Assembly (NCBI RefSeq): GCF_003111685.1 | Contig: NZ_CP022189.1 | Span: 2,496,001 to 2,560,000 of the forward strand | Source of the DNA: Alloyangia pacifica | GTDB lineage: Bacteria; Pseudomonadota; Alphaproteobacteria; Rhodobacterales; Rhodobacteraceae | DNA length: 64,000 nucleotides | Direction of reading: 5' to 3' | Shown here: positions 1 to 8,132 of the stretch, piece after piece | Position numbering within the stretch: position 1 is the first letter of the stretch | How the letters are laid out: each line of letters starts with the position of its first letter | Notes under the pieces: model-generated | The model's database searches: none | The model's input: the letters and a program-made list of their open reading frames with translations, nothing else | Told to the model about the DNA's origin: nothing | Position numbers and translations under genes: made by a program

Positions 1-2
1 AG

Positions 3-320
3 CGGCACGTGGGGCACCTGTTGGCAGAGCCGCTGCGGCTCGGCCCGGCGGCGGGCTTCTATCTGGCATACGTGGTGGGGGTGCTGGTTTTCGTCTCGCT
101 GCCCGCCCTGCGCGAGGGCGCAACGCTGCAGGCGCTCTGGATGGGGGCGCTGCTGGGGCTGATGTGCTACGGCACCTACGAGATGACCAATTTCGCCACG
201 CTGGCCGACTGGAGCTGGGAGCAGGTGATCGCCGACTGCCTTTGGGGCGCGGTGCTGACCGGGGTCTCTGCCTGGGCCGGGGTGGCGGCGGTAATGGCGG
301 TCTTTGCGAAATCCCCCTAA
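3..320 (+). CDS. DUF2177 family membrane protein, C-terminal part
   Basis: The reading frame is open at the left edge, so this is the C-terminal part of a gene that begins outside the window; the GTG codon at 9 falls inside the protein, in the segment GHLLAEP that is typical of the middle of DUF2177 proteins. About 105 residues are visible, with hydrophobic helices near residues 15-35, 45-60 and 80-98. DUF2177 proteins are small integral inner-membrane proteins of about 130-140 residues with no established biochemical role. The stop is followed by a 55-base gap to the convergent SDR gene. Family assignment is by resemblance of the visible half. Confidence 0.75.
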   Translation, partial: RHVGHLLAEPLRLGPAAGFYLAYVVGVLVFVSLPALREGATLQALWMGALLGLMCYGTYEMTNFATLADWSWEQVIADCLWGAVLTGVSAWAGVAAVMAVFAKSP

Positions 321-375
321 CCCTGTCGCGGGCATGAGCCCTCCTCGCCCCTGAAATCTCCGGCGGGCGAGGCGC

Positions 376-1113
376 TCAGCCCGCAAGCCGCGCCGTGAGG
401 CGCAGCGCGAGCGGATAGGGCAGAAGCCTGAGCAGCTTCAGCGCATAGGTAAAGCGCTTGGGGAAGTGAATCTCGAAACTGCGCCCCGCCATGCCGCGGG
501 AGATCTCGCGCGCAGCTTCTTCGGGCTCGATAATCGCGGGCATGGTGAAATCGTTCTTGTCGGTCAGCCGGGTCCGAACGAAGCCGGGGCAGACCAGCCG
601 CACGTCGACCTGGGGCGCCAGCTCGACCCGCAGCGTCTCGGCAAGATTGATGATCGCCGCCTTGGTCGCGGAATAGGCCTGCCCCTTCGGCAGTCCCACG
701 TAGCCCGCAACGGAGCCGAAGAGCACCAGCTGTCCACCTTCGCGCAGCACCTTTGGTGCACATTGCGCCACCAGCAGCGTGCCGGTCACATTGACCTGCA
801 CCAGTGCGGCCGTCTTCTCGGGGTCGAGGTCGACCACGCGCGCTGGATCGTAAAGCGCGGCGGTGCAGATCAACGCATCGAGCTTGCCTCCCGCCGCGAT
901 GCGTTCGGCGGCGGCTTTGAGTGTCTCGGGCTGCGCCAGATCGAGCGGAACCACCTCGGCTCCGCCACACTCCGCGGCAAGGCCCTGCAACGCATCCTCG
1001 TTGCGGGCAGAAAGCACCAGCCGCGCGCCCTGCCCTGCCAACTCCTTGGCCAACGCCGCGCCGATTCCCGAACTGGCGCCAATGAGCCATGTGCGTTTGC
1101 CCGCGTAGCCCAT
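376..1113 (-). CDS. SDR family NAD(P)-dependent oxidoreductase of the sigma-E/ChrR locus
   Basis: A 245-residue classical short-chain dehydrogenase/reductase. The Rossmann motif GASSGIG lies at residues 12-18, and the catalytic Ser and YxxxK are visible in FGSVAGYVG and YSATK. The substrate cannot be read from sequence. It starts 2 bases after the chrR stop and so is the third gene of an rpoE-chrR-SDR transcript. That position, opposite a lipid-modifying operon, suggests it acts in the singlet-oxygen response, perhaps on a lipid or an oxidised carbonyl; this is inference. The length is normal for the family. Confidence 0.85.
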   Translation of the reverse strand: MGYAGKRTWLIGASSGIGAALAKELAGQGARLVLSARNEDALQGLAAECGGAEVVPLDLAQPETLKAAAERIAAGGKLDALICTAALYDPARVVDLDPEKTAALVQVNVTGTLLVAQCAPKVLREGGQLVLFGSVAGYVGLPKGQAYSATKAAIINLAETLRVELAPQVDVRLVCPGFVRTRLTDKNDFTMPAIIEPEEAAREISRGMAGRSFEIHFPKRFTYALKLLRLLPYPLALRLTARLAG

Positions 1114-1115
1114 GG

Positions 1116-1751
1116 TCAGATGCGGAACAGCGGCTGCAGCAGCCGCGGAATCATCGCGCGGAAGCGCAGCGGCGCATCGGTGGCGGCAAGGCAGATGCAG
1201 GGGCCCTCGGAACCCGCCACCGGCTGGTGGTCCACCTCATCCGAGGCCACCTCGACGTCGCCGGTTCCGAAACGGCCCTCGCAGTCCGAGAAACTCCCCT
1301 GCAGCACCAGGGTCAGCTCGAGCCCGCCGTGGGTGTGCTCGGGCACGGCACGGCCCCGGGGGATGTAAAGCAGGCGCAGCGAGCCTTCGGCATCGGCGCT
1401 GAGTATCTGCTGGCGGATGCCGCCGCCGAGCATCTTCCAGCGCGGCGGCTGGCCGTTCAGCGCCTCCATCACAGGGGCGGGAAAGATGCCCGAGCCGCGT
1501 TGCGGGGGCGCGGGCGGCGGGGTGCCGTCGAGCGCGGCGAAGAGGCGATCGCGTGCATCCGCAGACACGGGTGCCGGAACCATGCCGGACAGCAGCGCGC
1601 CGCCCAGAGCCGCCTCGGTCTCGACCGCGGCGCGGCAGTCATCGCAAAGCGAGACATGTGCCGCGATCACCACAGCGAAAGGCTGCGGCAATTCGCCGGC
1701 GGCATAGGCTCGGAGCATCTCCTCGGGGATATGATGGGTGATCTTGCTCAT
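1116..1751 (-). CDS. chrR: ChrR family anti-sigma factor (zinc anti-sigma domain plus cupin domain)
   Basis: A 211-residue ChrR-type anti-sigma factor that sequesters RpoE in the cytoplasm and releases it on singlet oxygen in Rhodobacter. The N-terminal anti-sigma domain shows the zinc ligands H6, H32, C36 and C39 (HVSLCDDC). The C-terminal cupin (about residues 100-190) has a metal site from H139, H141, E145 and H175, the residues needed for signal response in the studied homologue. The ATG overlaps the rpoE stop by 4 bases, giving translational coupling that fits stoichiometric production of sigma and anti-sigma. Confidence 0.93.
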   Translation of the reverse strand: MSKITHHIPEEMLRAYAAGELPQPFAVVIAAHVSLCDDCRAAVETEAALGGALLSGMVPAPVSADARDRLFAALDGTPPPAPPQRGSGIFPAPVMEALNGQPPRWKMLGGGIRQQILSADAEGSLRLLYIPRGRAVPEHTHGGLELTLVLQGSFSDCEGRFGTGDVEVASDEVDHQPVAGSEGPCICLAATDAPLRFRAMIPRLLQPLFRI

Positions 1752-2305
1752 TGGGGTCTCAGGTCGTTCAGGTCGCGCCGCAGGCGGTCGAGCCCAAGGC
1801 GGATACGGGATTTGATCGTGCCCAGCGGCAGGCCGGTGATCCGGCTGATCTCGCTATGGGGCAGCTCGTCCATGTAGGCGTGACGCAGGGCTTCGATCTG
1901 CTCTGGCCGCAGTTTCTTCAGCGCCGCGCGCAGCTGCGCCGCTTCCTGCTCCATGGCGAGAATCTGAGGTGCGTCGGGCTCCGAACTCTCGGGCTCATGA
2001 ATGAGTTCCGGCTCGGGCAAGGGCTTGCGGCGGTAGAGGTCGATCTGTCGGTTGCGCGCGATACGGTAGATCCAGGCCGAAGCCTCGGCCCTGTGCGGAT
2101 CGAACTGCGCGGCTTTGTTCCAGACCGAGATCATCACATCCTGCACCACATCCTCGGCGCTGCCGTCGCGCAGCCCGCCGCGGATCAGCATCGCCTTGAG
2201 CCGCGGCGCGAAGAAATCGAACAGCCGACCAAAGGCCTCGCGGTCCCTCCGGTCGCGCACGGCAAGAAGCCATTGCGTTTGTTCGGTTCGTTCGGCGGGC
2301 GTCAC
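1748..2305 (-). CDS. rpoE: RNA polymerase sigma factor RpoE, ECF family (singlet-oxygen response)
   Basis: ECF sigma factor partnered with the downstream chrR. Region 2 is visible as FGRLFDFFAPRLKAML followed by AEDVVQDVMISVWNKA, and region 4 as LPHSEISRITGLPLGTIKSRI. I chose the GTG at 2305 (185 residues) because it has AAAGGA seven bases upstream; ATG codons at 2338 and 2416 are in frame. The 2416 start is unlikely because a sigma-E-like promoter (TGATCC at 2450-2445, TATCCT at 2426-2421 on this strand) would start transcription at about that base. Autoregulation from that promoter is the expected arrangement. Confidence 0.9.
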   Translation of the reverse strand: MTPAERTEQTQWLLAVRDRRDREAFGRLFDFFAPRLKAMLIRGGLRDGSAEDVVQDVMISVWNKAAQFDPHRAEASAWIYRIARNRQIDLYRRKPLPEPELIHEPESSEPDAPQILAMEQEAAQLRAALKKLRPEQIEALRHAYMDELPHSEISRITGLPLGTIKSRIRLGLDRLRRDLNDLRPQ

Positions 2306-2420
2306 ACGTATGTCCTTTCTCTTGCGCGGTTGCCTCATACCCGAAACGGGACCCGGACCTTCCGGCTGGAAGGCGGCGGGCGCTTCGGGCGCGGTGAGGC
2401 GGCCATCAAGAGACATGTAG

Positions 2421-2450
2421 AGGATACGGCGCCCGAGACGAAAAGGATCA
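2421..2450 (-). promoter_or_regulatory. Probable sigma-E promoter for rpoE-chrR-SDR
   Basis: On the minus strand TGATCC (2450-2445) is followed after exactly 18 bases by TATCCT (2426-2421). The -35 matches the Rhodobacter RpoE consensus perfectly; the -10 keeps only the leading TA of TAAGA. The spacing and position upstream of rpoE make autoregulation likely. Confidence 0.6.
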
Positions 2451-2570
2451 CCTTGAAGAGCGATTATTTCGAGCTTTCGGGTGGTGCTGCTGCAACGCCG
2501 TGCCCTTGGCCGCGCAAAAACTCCCTATATCGGCATTCTCAAGGAATTTGCTCTCGTCACAAGGCTTTGG

Positions 2571-2600
2571 TGATCCATTTGGGATCCGCGTGCGTAAGAA
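2571..2600 (+). promoter_or_regulatory. Sigma-E promoter of the FAD oxidoreductase-DUF1365-cfa operon
   Basis: TGATCC at 2571-2576 and TAAGAA at 2595-2600 are separated by exactly 18 bases, a full match to the RpoE promoter consensus known from Rhodobacter sphaeroides. It lies 33 bases upstream of the GTG start at 2633 and diverges from the rpoE promoter 120 bases away. Confidence 0.88.
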
Positions 2601-2632
2601 TAATATGTCCAGTTTTCGCGGCGGAGGTTTGC

Positions 2633-3925
2633 GTGGCCCTAGACCTGTCTTTCGGAGTTCCCCAGCGCGTTGCGGTGATTGGCGGGGGCATCTCGGGCCT
2701 CGCCACCGCATGGCTCTTGTCTCATCGCTGCCGCGTCACGCTTTACGAGGCGGCACCCCGACTTGGCGGCCATGCCCGCACGGTTGTCGCCGGGCGCTAC
2801 GGCGACCAGCCGGTGGACACGGGTTTCATCGTTTTCAACTACGCCAACTACCCGCATCTGACAGCGCTCTTCCGCGATCTCGACGTGCCGGTGCAGCGCA
2901 GCGACATGAGCTTCGGCGTCTCTTTGGATGGCGGGCGACTGGAGTATGCGCTGCGCTCGGGGAACGCGCTTTTCGGCCAGCGCAGCAACCTCGCACGGCC
3001 CGGCTTCTACGCGATGATCCGCGACATCCTGCGGTTCAACCAGCGGGCCGAGGCGGTGGCCGAGGCGCGCCCGGATGCCTCGATCAGCGAGCTGCTGGAC
3101 ATCATGGGCCTCGGCGGCGCCTTCCGCGAGCGGTATCTCTACCCGATCTGCGGCGCAATCTGGTCCACACCCTCGGCGCGCATTGGCGACTTCCCGGCGC
3201 AGGCGCTGATGCGCTTCCTGCGCAACCACGCGTTGCTCTCGGCAGGCGGCCAGCACCAGTGGTGGACGGTTTCCGGCGGCAGCCAGAGCTATGTCTCGCG
3301 CCTTGCCGACGCGCTCGAGGCGCGGCAGGTGTCGCTGCGTCCCGGCACCCCGGTGCGTCAGGTGACGCGGGATGACCGCCACGTGCAGGTGATGACCGAC
3401 GGCGAGGCCCCCGAGACCTTCGACCAGGTGGTTTTTGCCTGTCACGCCGATGTCGCCCTCTCGCTTCTGGAAGCGGCCAGTGCCGATGAACGTCGCGCGC
3501 TCGGGGCGGTGAAGTTCCAGGACAACCATGCCGTGCTGCACCGGGATGCCCGGCTCATGCCGAACCGCCGCCGGTGCTGGAGCTCCTGGGTATTCCGCAG
3601 CGAACCCGGGGCTCCGGCCGACGTGCCCGTCGGCGTAACTTACTGGATGAACCGGCTGCAGGGCATTCCCGACAGCGACCCGATGTTCGTCACGCTCAAT
3701 CCGCAGCAGGATATTCCCGACGAACTGATCTACGACCAGAACACCTTCCGCCACCCTGTGTTCGATCTGGGCGCGCTCGACGCCCAAGGGAAGATCGCCG
3801 CGCTGCAGGGGCAGAACCGAAGCTGGTACGCTGGCGCCTGGCTGCGCAACGGCTTTCACGAGGACGGATTCGCCAGCGCCGTGCGCATCGCCCGGCAGAT
3901 GCTGCCCGCCGCGGTGGCCGCATGA
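2633..3925 (+). CDS. FAD/NAD(P)-binding amine-oxidase-like protein of the sigma-E regulon
   Basis: A 430-residue flavoprotein starting at a GTG with GGAGG five bases upstream; the open frame continues upstream antisense to rpoE but that part is not coding. The dinucleotide-binding motif GGGISG is at residues 17-22 with an acidic residue closing the second strand (YEAAPRLGGHA). The family is the amine oxidase/protoporphyrinogen-oxidase-like group usually found next to DUF1365 and cyclopropane synthase genes. In Rhodobacter, sigma-E target genes include enzymes making furan fatty acids from vaccenate by methylation and desaturation, so a fatty-acyl desaturase role is plausible but inferred. The stop overlaps the next start by 4 bases. 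Confidence 0.88.
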   Translation: MALDLSFGVPQRVAVIGGGISGLATAWLLSHRCRVTLYEAAPRLGGHARTVVAGRYGDQPVDTGFIVFNYANYPHLTALFRDLDVPVQRSDMSFGVSLDGGRLEYALRSGNALFGQRSNLARPGFYAMIRDILRFNQRAEAVAEARPDASISELLDIMGLGGAFRERYLYPICGAIWSTPSARIGDFPAQALMRFLRNHALLSAGGQHQWWTVSGGSQSYVSRLADALEARQVSLRPGTPVRQVTRDDRHVQVMTDGEAPETFDQVVFACHADVALSLLEAASADERRALGAVKFQDNHAVLHRDARLMPNRRRCWSSWVFRSEPGAPADVPVGVTYWMNRLQGIPDSDPMFVTLNPQQDIPDELIYDQNTFRHPVFDLGALDAQGKIAALQGQNRSWYAGAWLRNGFHEDGFASAVRIARQMLPAAVAA

Positions 3926-4698
3926 GCGCCAGCCTCGCGGCCCAGCTCGAAGGCGGCGAGCTGCTGCACCTGCCCGCCCGGGTCACCCACGCGCGGCGCG
4001 GCGGCATCCATCATGCCTTTGCCTACAAGGTCGATTACCTGCTGCTCGATCCCGAGCGGGTGCGGCGACGCACCTTCTTCTCGCGCAATAGCTTCAACCT
4101 CTTCGCGCTGCATGACCGCGATCACGGCGGGGCTCGCGGTGCCGGCGAAGGCGCAGCCTGGGCGCGCAAGGTGTTTGCGAGCGCGGGACTCGAACGCACG
4201 ACCGTGGCGCTGATGACCCAGCCGCGTTTTCTCGGCTACTGGTTCTGCCCTGTGTCCTTCTGGCTGGCGCTGCGCGGCGATGAGCTGTTGGCGGTGATTG
4301 CCGAAGTGAGCAACACCTTTGGCCAGCGCCACAGCTACCTGTGCCATCATGCCGGCTTCGCGCCGATCCGCGCCGGAGACGAGTTGACCGCGACCAAGGT
4401 CTTCCATGTCTCGCCCTTTCAGGACGTGCGCGGCAAGTATCTCTTCCGCTTCGCCATCAGCCCCGCCGCCACGGCCATCGCGATCCACCAGATCGATGGC
4501 GCCGAGGGGCTGATCGCAACGATGCACGGCGATTTCGCCGCCGCCACGCCGAAGCGCCTGCTCGGCGCGGCGCTCAAGCGTCCCGGTGGCACGATTCGCG
4601 TGATTGTGCTCATCTACTGGAATGCGCTCCGCCTGAAACTGAAGGGGGCGGACTACCGTCCGCTTCCCTCGCCGCCCGAAAACGAGGTCAGCCAATGA
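3922..4698 (+). CDS. DUF1365 domain-containing protein
   Basis: A 258-residue DUF1365 protein. Recognisable features are an N-terminal segment starting LLHLPARVTHARR, the FNLFALHDRDHG region and the motif FGYW-like LGYWFCPVSFW, followed by EVSNTFGQRHSY. The biochemical role of DUF1365 is not established. Its constant company with an FAD oxidoreductase and a cyclopropane-fatty-acid-synthase-like enzyme, here coupled on both sides by ATGA overlaps, points to a step or scaffold in acyl-chain modification of phospholipids. The ATG at 3922 was chosen over upstream in-frame positions because of the overlap with the FAD gene stop. Confidence 0.9.
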   Translation: MSASLAAQLEGGELLHLPARVTHARRGGIHHAFAYKVDYLLLDPERVRRRTFFSRNSFNLFALHDRDHGGARGAGEGAAWARKVFASAGLERTTVALMTQPRFLGYWFCPVSFWLALRGDELLAVIAEVSNTFGQRHSYLCHHAGFAPIRAGDELTATKVFHVSPFQDVRGKYLFRFAISPAATAIAIHQIDGAEGLIATMHGDFAAATPKRLLGAALKRPGGTIRVIVLIYWNALRLKLKGADYRPLPSPPENEVSQ

Positions 4699-5870
4699 TC
4701 CTGCCCGTAACCGCCCTGATGAAACGCCGCTTCCTTTCGACGCTCGAGCGCATCGAGACAGGCCAACTCACCCTGATCACCCCCGAGGGCACCCGTCACC
4801 GCTTTGGCGACACCGGGCCCGAAGCGGACATCCATATCCACGATTGGGCGCTGCTGCCGGCCTTGGCGACACGCGGCGAGGTGGCGCTTGGCGAGACCTA
4901 TGTGGCGGGCCTCTGGCACAGCTCGAACCCTGAGCGGCTGATCCGCCTGGTGCTCGACAACCTGGATGTGGTGGAGCACTACGTCACCCCCGGTCCGCTG
5001 GCCCGTTTGCGCTTCCGGCTGATCGACCGGGTGCTGCGCGCCAACAGCCTGAGCGGCTCGTCGCGCAACATCCGGGCGCATTACGACGTGGGCAACGAGT
5101 TCTACCAGCTGTGGCTCGATCCGGGCATGACCTACTCCTCGGCGCTTTTCGCGGACGGCGAAGGCGACGAGGCCCTGCCCCGCGCGCAAGACCGCAAGTA
5201 CGACCGCATCCTGTCACGGCTGAACGACGCGCCCTCGGTGCTGGAGATCGGCTGCGGCTGGGGCGGCTTTGCCGAACGCGCGGCGGAACAGGGACGCCAG
5301 GTGACCGGCATCACTCTCTCGCCCAGCCAGAAAGGCTATGCCGACGCCCGCCTCGACGGGCGCGCCGAGATTCGCTTGCAGGACTACCGAGCAACGCAAG
5401 GGCGCTTTGCCAACATCGTGTCGATCGAGATGATCGAGGCGGTGGGCGAGCGTTACTGGCCGGTCTATTTCTCGACCATCAAGGACCGGCTGGCCGAGGG
5501 CGGCCGCGCCGTGTTGCAGGCGATCACCGTGCAGGACGCCGAGTTCTCGCTCTACCGCAAGCGCACCGACTTCATCCGCCAGCACACCTTTCCGGGGGGC
5601 ATGCTGCCCTGTAACGCGGTGCTGGCGCGAGAGGCGCAAAAGGCTGGGTTGGTGCTGCGCGAAAGCTTCGCCTTTGGGCAGGACTATGCGCGGACGTGCC
5701 GGATCTGGAAGAGCGGGCTGCTGCGCCAGCGCAAGCGAATCGAGAGCCTCGGCTACGGCGAGAGCTTCCTGCGCAGTTGGCAATTCTACCTCGATGCCTG
5801 CGCTGCCACCTTCGCCAGCGGCCGCACCGATGTGGTGCAGGTCGAGATGCGCCACGCGAACGAGGCCTGA
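4695..5870 (+). CDS. Cyclopropane-fatty-acid-phospholipid synthase family methyltransferase
   Basis: A 391-residue SAM-dependent enzyme that methylates or cyclopropanates unsaturated acyl chains of membrane phospholipids. The motifs HYDVGNEFY (129-137), a GMTYSSA segment at 144-150 and the SAM-binding LEIGCGWGG (183-191) are intact. The C-terminus carries the family's RTC-x-x-W and W-x-FYLDAC segments. It ends the sigma-E-driven operon, overlapping the DUF1365 stop by 4 bases. Whether it makes cyclopropane acids or the methylated intermediate of furan fatty acids cannot be told from sequence alone. Confidence 0.92.
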   Translation: MILPVTALMKRRFLSTLERIETGQLTLITPEGTRHRFGDTGPEADIHIHDWALLPALATRGEVALGETYVAGLWHSSNPERLIRLVLDNLDVVEHYVTPGPLARLRFRLIDRVLRANSLSGSSRNIRAHYDVGNEFYQLWLDPGMTYSSALFADGEGDEALPRAQDRKYDRILSRLNDAPSVLEIGCGWGGFAERAAEQGRQVTGITLSPSQKGYADARLDGRAEIRLQDYRATQGRFANIVSIEMIEAVGERYWPVYFSTIKDRLAEGGRAVLQAITVQDAEFSLYRKRTDFIRQHTFPGGMLPCNAVLAREAQKAGLVLRESFAFGQDYARTCRIWKSGLLRQRKRIESLGYGESFLRSWQFYLDACAATFASGRTDVVQVEMRHANEA

Positions 5871-5993
5871 CCCAGCCGCAGCGCCACGGTTATTGCCCTC
5901 AAGCGGCCCAATTTCGCCCCAGTTGGGAACTACGGCTGTGTACCGGCGGGGCGGATGGCGCCCCGAAGGTTCATGCCGCGCGAGGATCCCGAC

Positions 5994-6344
5994 ATGGTGC
6001 GCAATTTTGGAATGTCATTGTTTCTTCTGGCGGGTGTCGCTGGGCCGCTGGTCGCCGCCGAGCAAGAAGTGAAGATGATGGGGCTGGGCTACTTTCCCGA
6101 TGAGATCTACGTCTCGGTTGGGGACGTGATCAATTTCGTGAACGAGTCTTCCATCCCCATGTCGGCCACGGCCACCGACGCGAGTTGGGATTCTGGCGTG
6201 TTGCAGCCGGGCGAGAGCTTTGCGCTGGAAGTGACCGACGGGATGCAGGGCGCCTTCGGCGACACCCACGATGCCGAAAGCGCCGCCGCCGGCTACATCG
6301 ACTACGTGAATCCGGCGCCGCTCGAACTCGAGAACAACTCCTGA
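5994..6344 (+). CDS. Secreted cupredoxin-fold protein lacking the usual copper ligands
   Basis: A 116-residue protein with a signal peptide (roughly residues 1-21, ending GPLVAA) and a single small blue-copper-like domain. The pattern GYFPDEIYVSVGDVINFVN...SGVLQPGESF is that of plastocyanin/amicyanin-type domains. The normal first ligand His (as in VPH) is Met here (SSIPM), and the C-terminal Cys-x-x-His-x-x-Met ligand loop is absent, replaced by GAFGDTHDAESA. A type-1 copper site therefore looks lost. I chose the ATG at 5994 because GAGG sits eight bases upstream; an upstream start at 5955 lacks this. Confidence 0.7.
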   Translation: MVRNFGMSLFLLAGVAGPLVAAEQEVKMMGLGYFPDEIYVSVGDVINFVNESSIPMSATATDASWDSGVLQPGESFALEVTDGMQGAFGDTHDAESAAAGYIDYVNPAPLELENNS

Positions 6345-6350
6345 TCCGGC

Positions 6351-7010
6351 TCAGATCGGCTCGATCAGCTCCGGCCCCTCGGCACGGTTGGAATTGACCG
6401 CCGGGTCGACCCTGTGCACCTGGAGCGACGCGTCGGGCGCAGCCTTCATCAGCGTGGCCGCGCCCCGCCCCTCCTCGCCCAGCCAGAGGCCCCAGTCCTT
6501 CGGCTGCAGGATCACCGGCATTCGGTGATGCACCTGCGCCATCTCGGCATTGGCGCTGGTGGTGACAATGGCGCAGGTGCGAAAGCCCTGTCCCTCGCGC
6601 TCCCAGTCCTGCCATATGCCGGCGAAGGCCAGCACCTCACCCCGGACCGGCGCGATGTACCACGGCAGGCGCTTGCCATCCTCGGTCCTGGTCCATTCGT
6701 AAAAGCCGCTCGCCGGGATCAGGCAGCGGCGCGCGCGGCAGGCGCCGCGGAAGGCGGGCTTTTCGGCGATGGTCTCGGCGCGGGCGTTGATCAGAAGTGG
6801 GCCGTCATTGGGCGCCTTGTACCACTGCGGGATGAAGCCCCAGCGCATCGAGACAAGCAGCCGCGTGCCGTCCTCGGAGCGGATCACGTGGACGTCGTTC
6901 GTTGGGCAAACGTTGTAATTGGGCACAGGCGGCAAGTCATTGCCGGGCATGGCCTCGAAGATCTTGGCCATGGCATCGTCAGGAAGGGTGACCGCGAAAC
7001 GTCCGCACAT
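6351..7010 (-). CDS. SOS response-associated peptidase (SRAP/HMCES/YedK family)
   Basis: A 219-residue SRAP domain protein that forms a covalent crosslink with abasic sites in single-stranded DNA. The start at 7010 gives MCGRF, placing the catalytic Cys at residue 2, which the chemistry requires; the open frame extends further upstream but that extension would bury the Cys. Further family motifs are present: NARAET, the ASGFYEW glutamate and HHRMPVIL. It is convergent with the cupredoxin gene (6-base gap) and is the last of a tadA-rluE-SRAP run on this strand. Confidence 0.93.
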   Translation of the reverse strand: MCGRFAVTLPDDAMAKIFEAMPGNDLPPVPNYNVCPTNDVHVIRSEDGTRLLVSMRWGFIPQWYKAPNDGPLLINARAETIAEKPAFRGACRARRCLIPASGFYEWTRTEDGKRLPWYIAPVRGEVLAFAGIWQDWEREGQGFRTCAIVTTSANAEMAQVHHRMPVILQPKDWGLWLGEEGRGAATLMKAAPDASLQVHRVDPAVNSNRAEGPELIEPI

Positions 7011-7050
7011 GTGCGCTAGGGTAGCGCGCCGCGGGCTGCGCGCCAGCCCC

Positions 7051-7596
7051 TCAGATGTCGCGCCATTCGCCCGGCGGGATGCCGTCGAGCGTCCAGGCCC
7101 CCACCGCCCAGCGGACCAGCCGCAGGCAGGGCAGCCCCACATGCGCCGTCATCCGCCGCACCTGCCGGTTGCGCCCCTCGGTGATCTTCAGCTCGATCCA
7201 GGCATCGGGCACCGATTTCCGGAAGCGCACCGGCGGGGTGCGCGGCCAGAGCTCGGGTTCGGGGATCAGGCGCACTTCGGCCGGGCGGGTTATGCCATCC
7301 TTGAGCTCCACGCCCTTGCGCAGCTGCGCGAGCTGCGCCTCGGTCGGCGTGCCCTCGACCTGCACGAGGTAGGTCTTGGGCTGCTTGAACTTCGGGTTCG
7401 AGATGCGCGCCTGCAGCTTGCCGTCGTCGGTGAGGATCAGCAGGCCCTCGCTGTCGCGATCGAGCCGTCCCGCGGGGTAGACGCCCGGCACCTTCACATA
7501 GCTCGACAGCGTCTCGCGCGCGCTGCCTTCGGTGCCCTTGTCGGTGAATTGCGACAACACGTTGAATGGCTTGTTGAGAAGGATCACCCGGGCCAT
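7051..7596 (-). CDS. Pseudouridine synthase, RsuA family, RluE type
   Basis: A 181-residue RsuA-family synthase without an S4 domain, the architecture of RluE, which modifies U2457 of 23S rRNA. The catalytic Asp lies in GRLDRDSEGLLILT, and the family end motif GRNRQVRRM is intact. GGGAGG seven bases upstream supports the ATG at 7596. The gene starts 15 bases after tadA, suggesting co-transcription. Assignment to the RluE branch rests on the missing S4 domain and the N-terminus ILLNKPFNVLSQF. Confidence 0.88.
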   Translation of the reverse strand: MARVILLNKPFNVLSQFTDKGTEGSARETLSSYVKVPGVYPAGRLDRDSEGLLILTDDGKLQARISNPKFKQPKTYLVQVEGTPTEAQLAQLRKGVELKDGITRPAEVRLIPEPELWPRTPPVRFRKSVPDAWIELKITEGRNRQVRRMTAHVGLPCLRLVRWAVGAWTLDGIPPGEWRDI

Positions 7597-7611
7597 GTCA
7601 CGCCTCCCATC

Positions 7612-8067
7612 TCACACCTCCCTGCGCGCGGCAAAGAACTCTTTCAGCAGCATCTCGGCCTCGGGGGCGGCGAGCCCGTCGTAGACCTCGGGCACATGGT
7701 GGCACTGCGGATGCGCGTAGACGCGCGCGCCCTGCGCCACGCCGCCGGACTTGGGGTCAGACGCGCCGTAGTAGAGCCGCCGGATGCGGGCGAAGGAGAT
7801 CGCCGCGGCGCACATCGGGCACGGCTCCAGCGTCACGTAGAGATCATGCTCGGGCAGCCGTTCCGAGCCGAGCACGGCACATGCGGCGCGCAGGGCCAGA
7901 ACCTCGGCATGGGCAGTGGGATCGTTCAGCTCGCGCGTGCGGTTGCCAGCCGAGGCCAGCACCTCGCCCGCGGGCGAGACGATGACGGCGCCCACCGGCA
8001 CCTCGCCGCGGGCGGCGGCCGCGCGCGCCTCGGCCAGCGCCTGATCCATGTGAGAGCGAAATTTCAT
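7612..8067 (-). CDS. tadA: tRNA adenosine(34) deaminase TadA
   Basis: A 151-residue cytidine-deaminase-fold enzyme that converts A34 to inosine in the anticodon of tRNA-Arg(ACG), whose gene lies at 28.7 kb in this window. Zinc and catalytic residues are H53, E55 (motif HAE), C83 and C86 (PCPMC). The length and the tail ending in a basic helix match TadA. It is divergent from the rluB-type gene across 65 bases, with rluE following on the same strand. Confidence 0.93.
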   Translation of the reverse strand: MKFRSHMDQALAEARAAAARGEVPVGAVIVSPAGEVLASAGNRTRELNDPTAHAEVLALRAACAVLGSERLPEHDLYVTLEPCPMCAAAISFARIRRLYYGASDPKSGGVAQGARVYAHPQCHHVPEVYDGLAAPEAEMLLKEFFAARREV

Positions 8068-8132
8068 CCCGCTCGCTTAGCGCGAAGCGCGGCGCTTGGC
8101 GAGTCGGCTTCCCCCGGCCCCGCCGATGCAGT

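Noticed and set aside
466..1368. 300-residue plus-strand ORF opposite the SDR and chrR genes
   Set aside because: It is the antisense shadow of two well-recognised genes, with no ribosome site or family-like sequence.
1751..2632. Upstream extension of the FAD oxidoreductase frame
   Set aside because: This part is antisense to rpoE, and the sigma-E promoter at 2571-2600 and the GGAGG-preceded GTG at 2633 define the true start.
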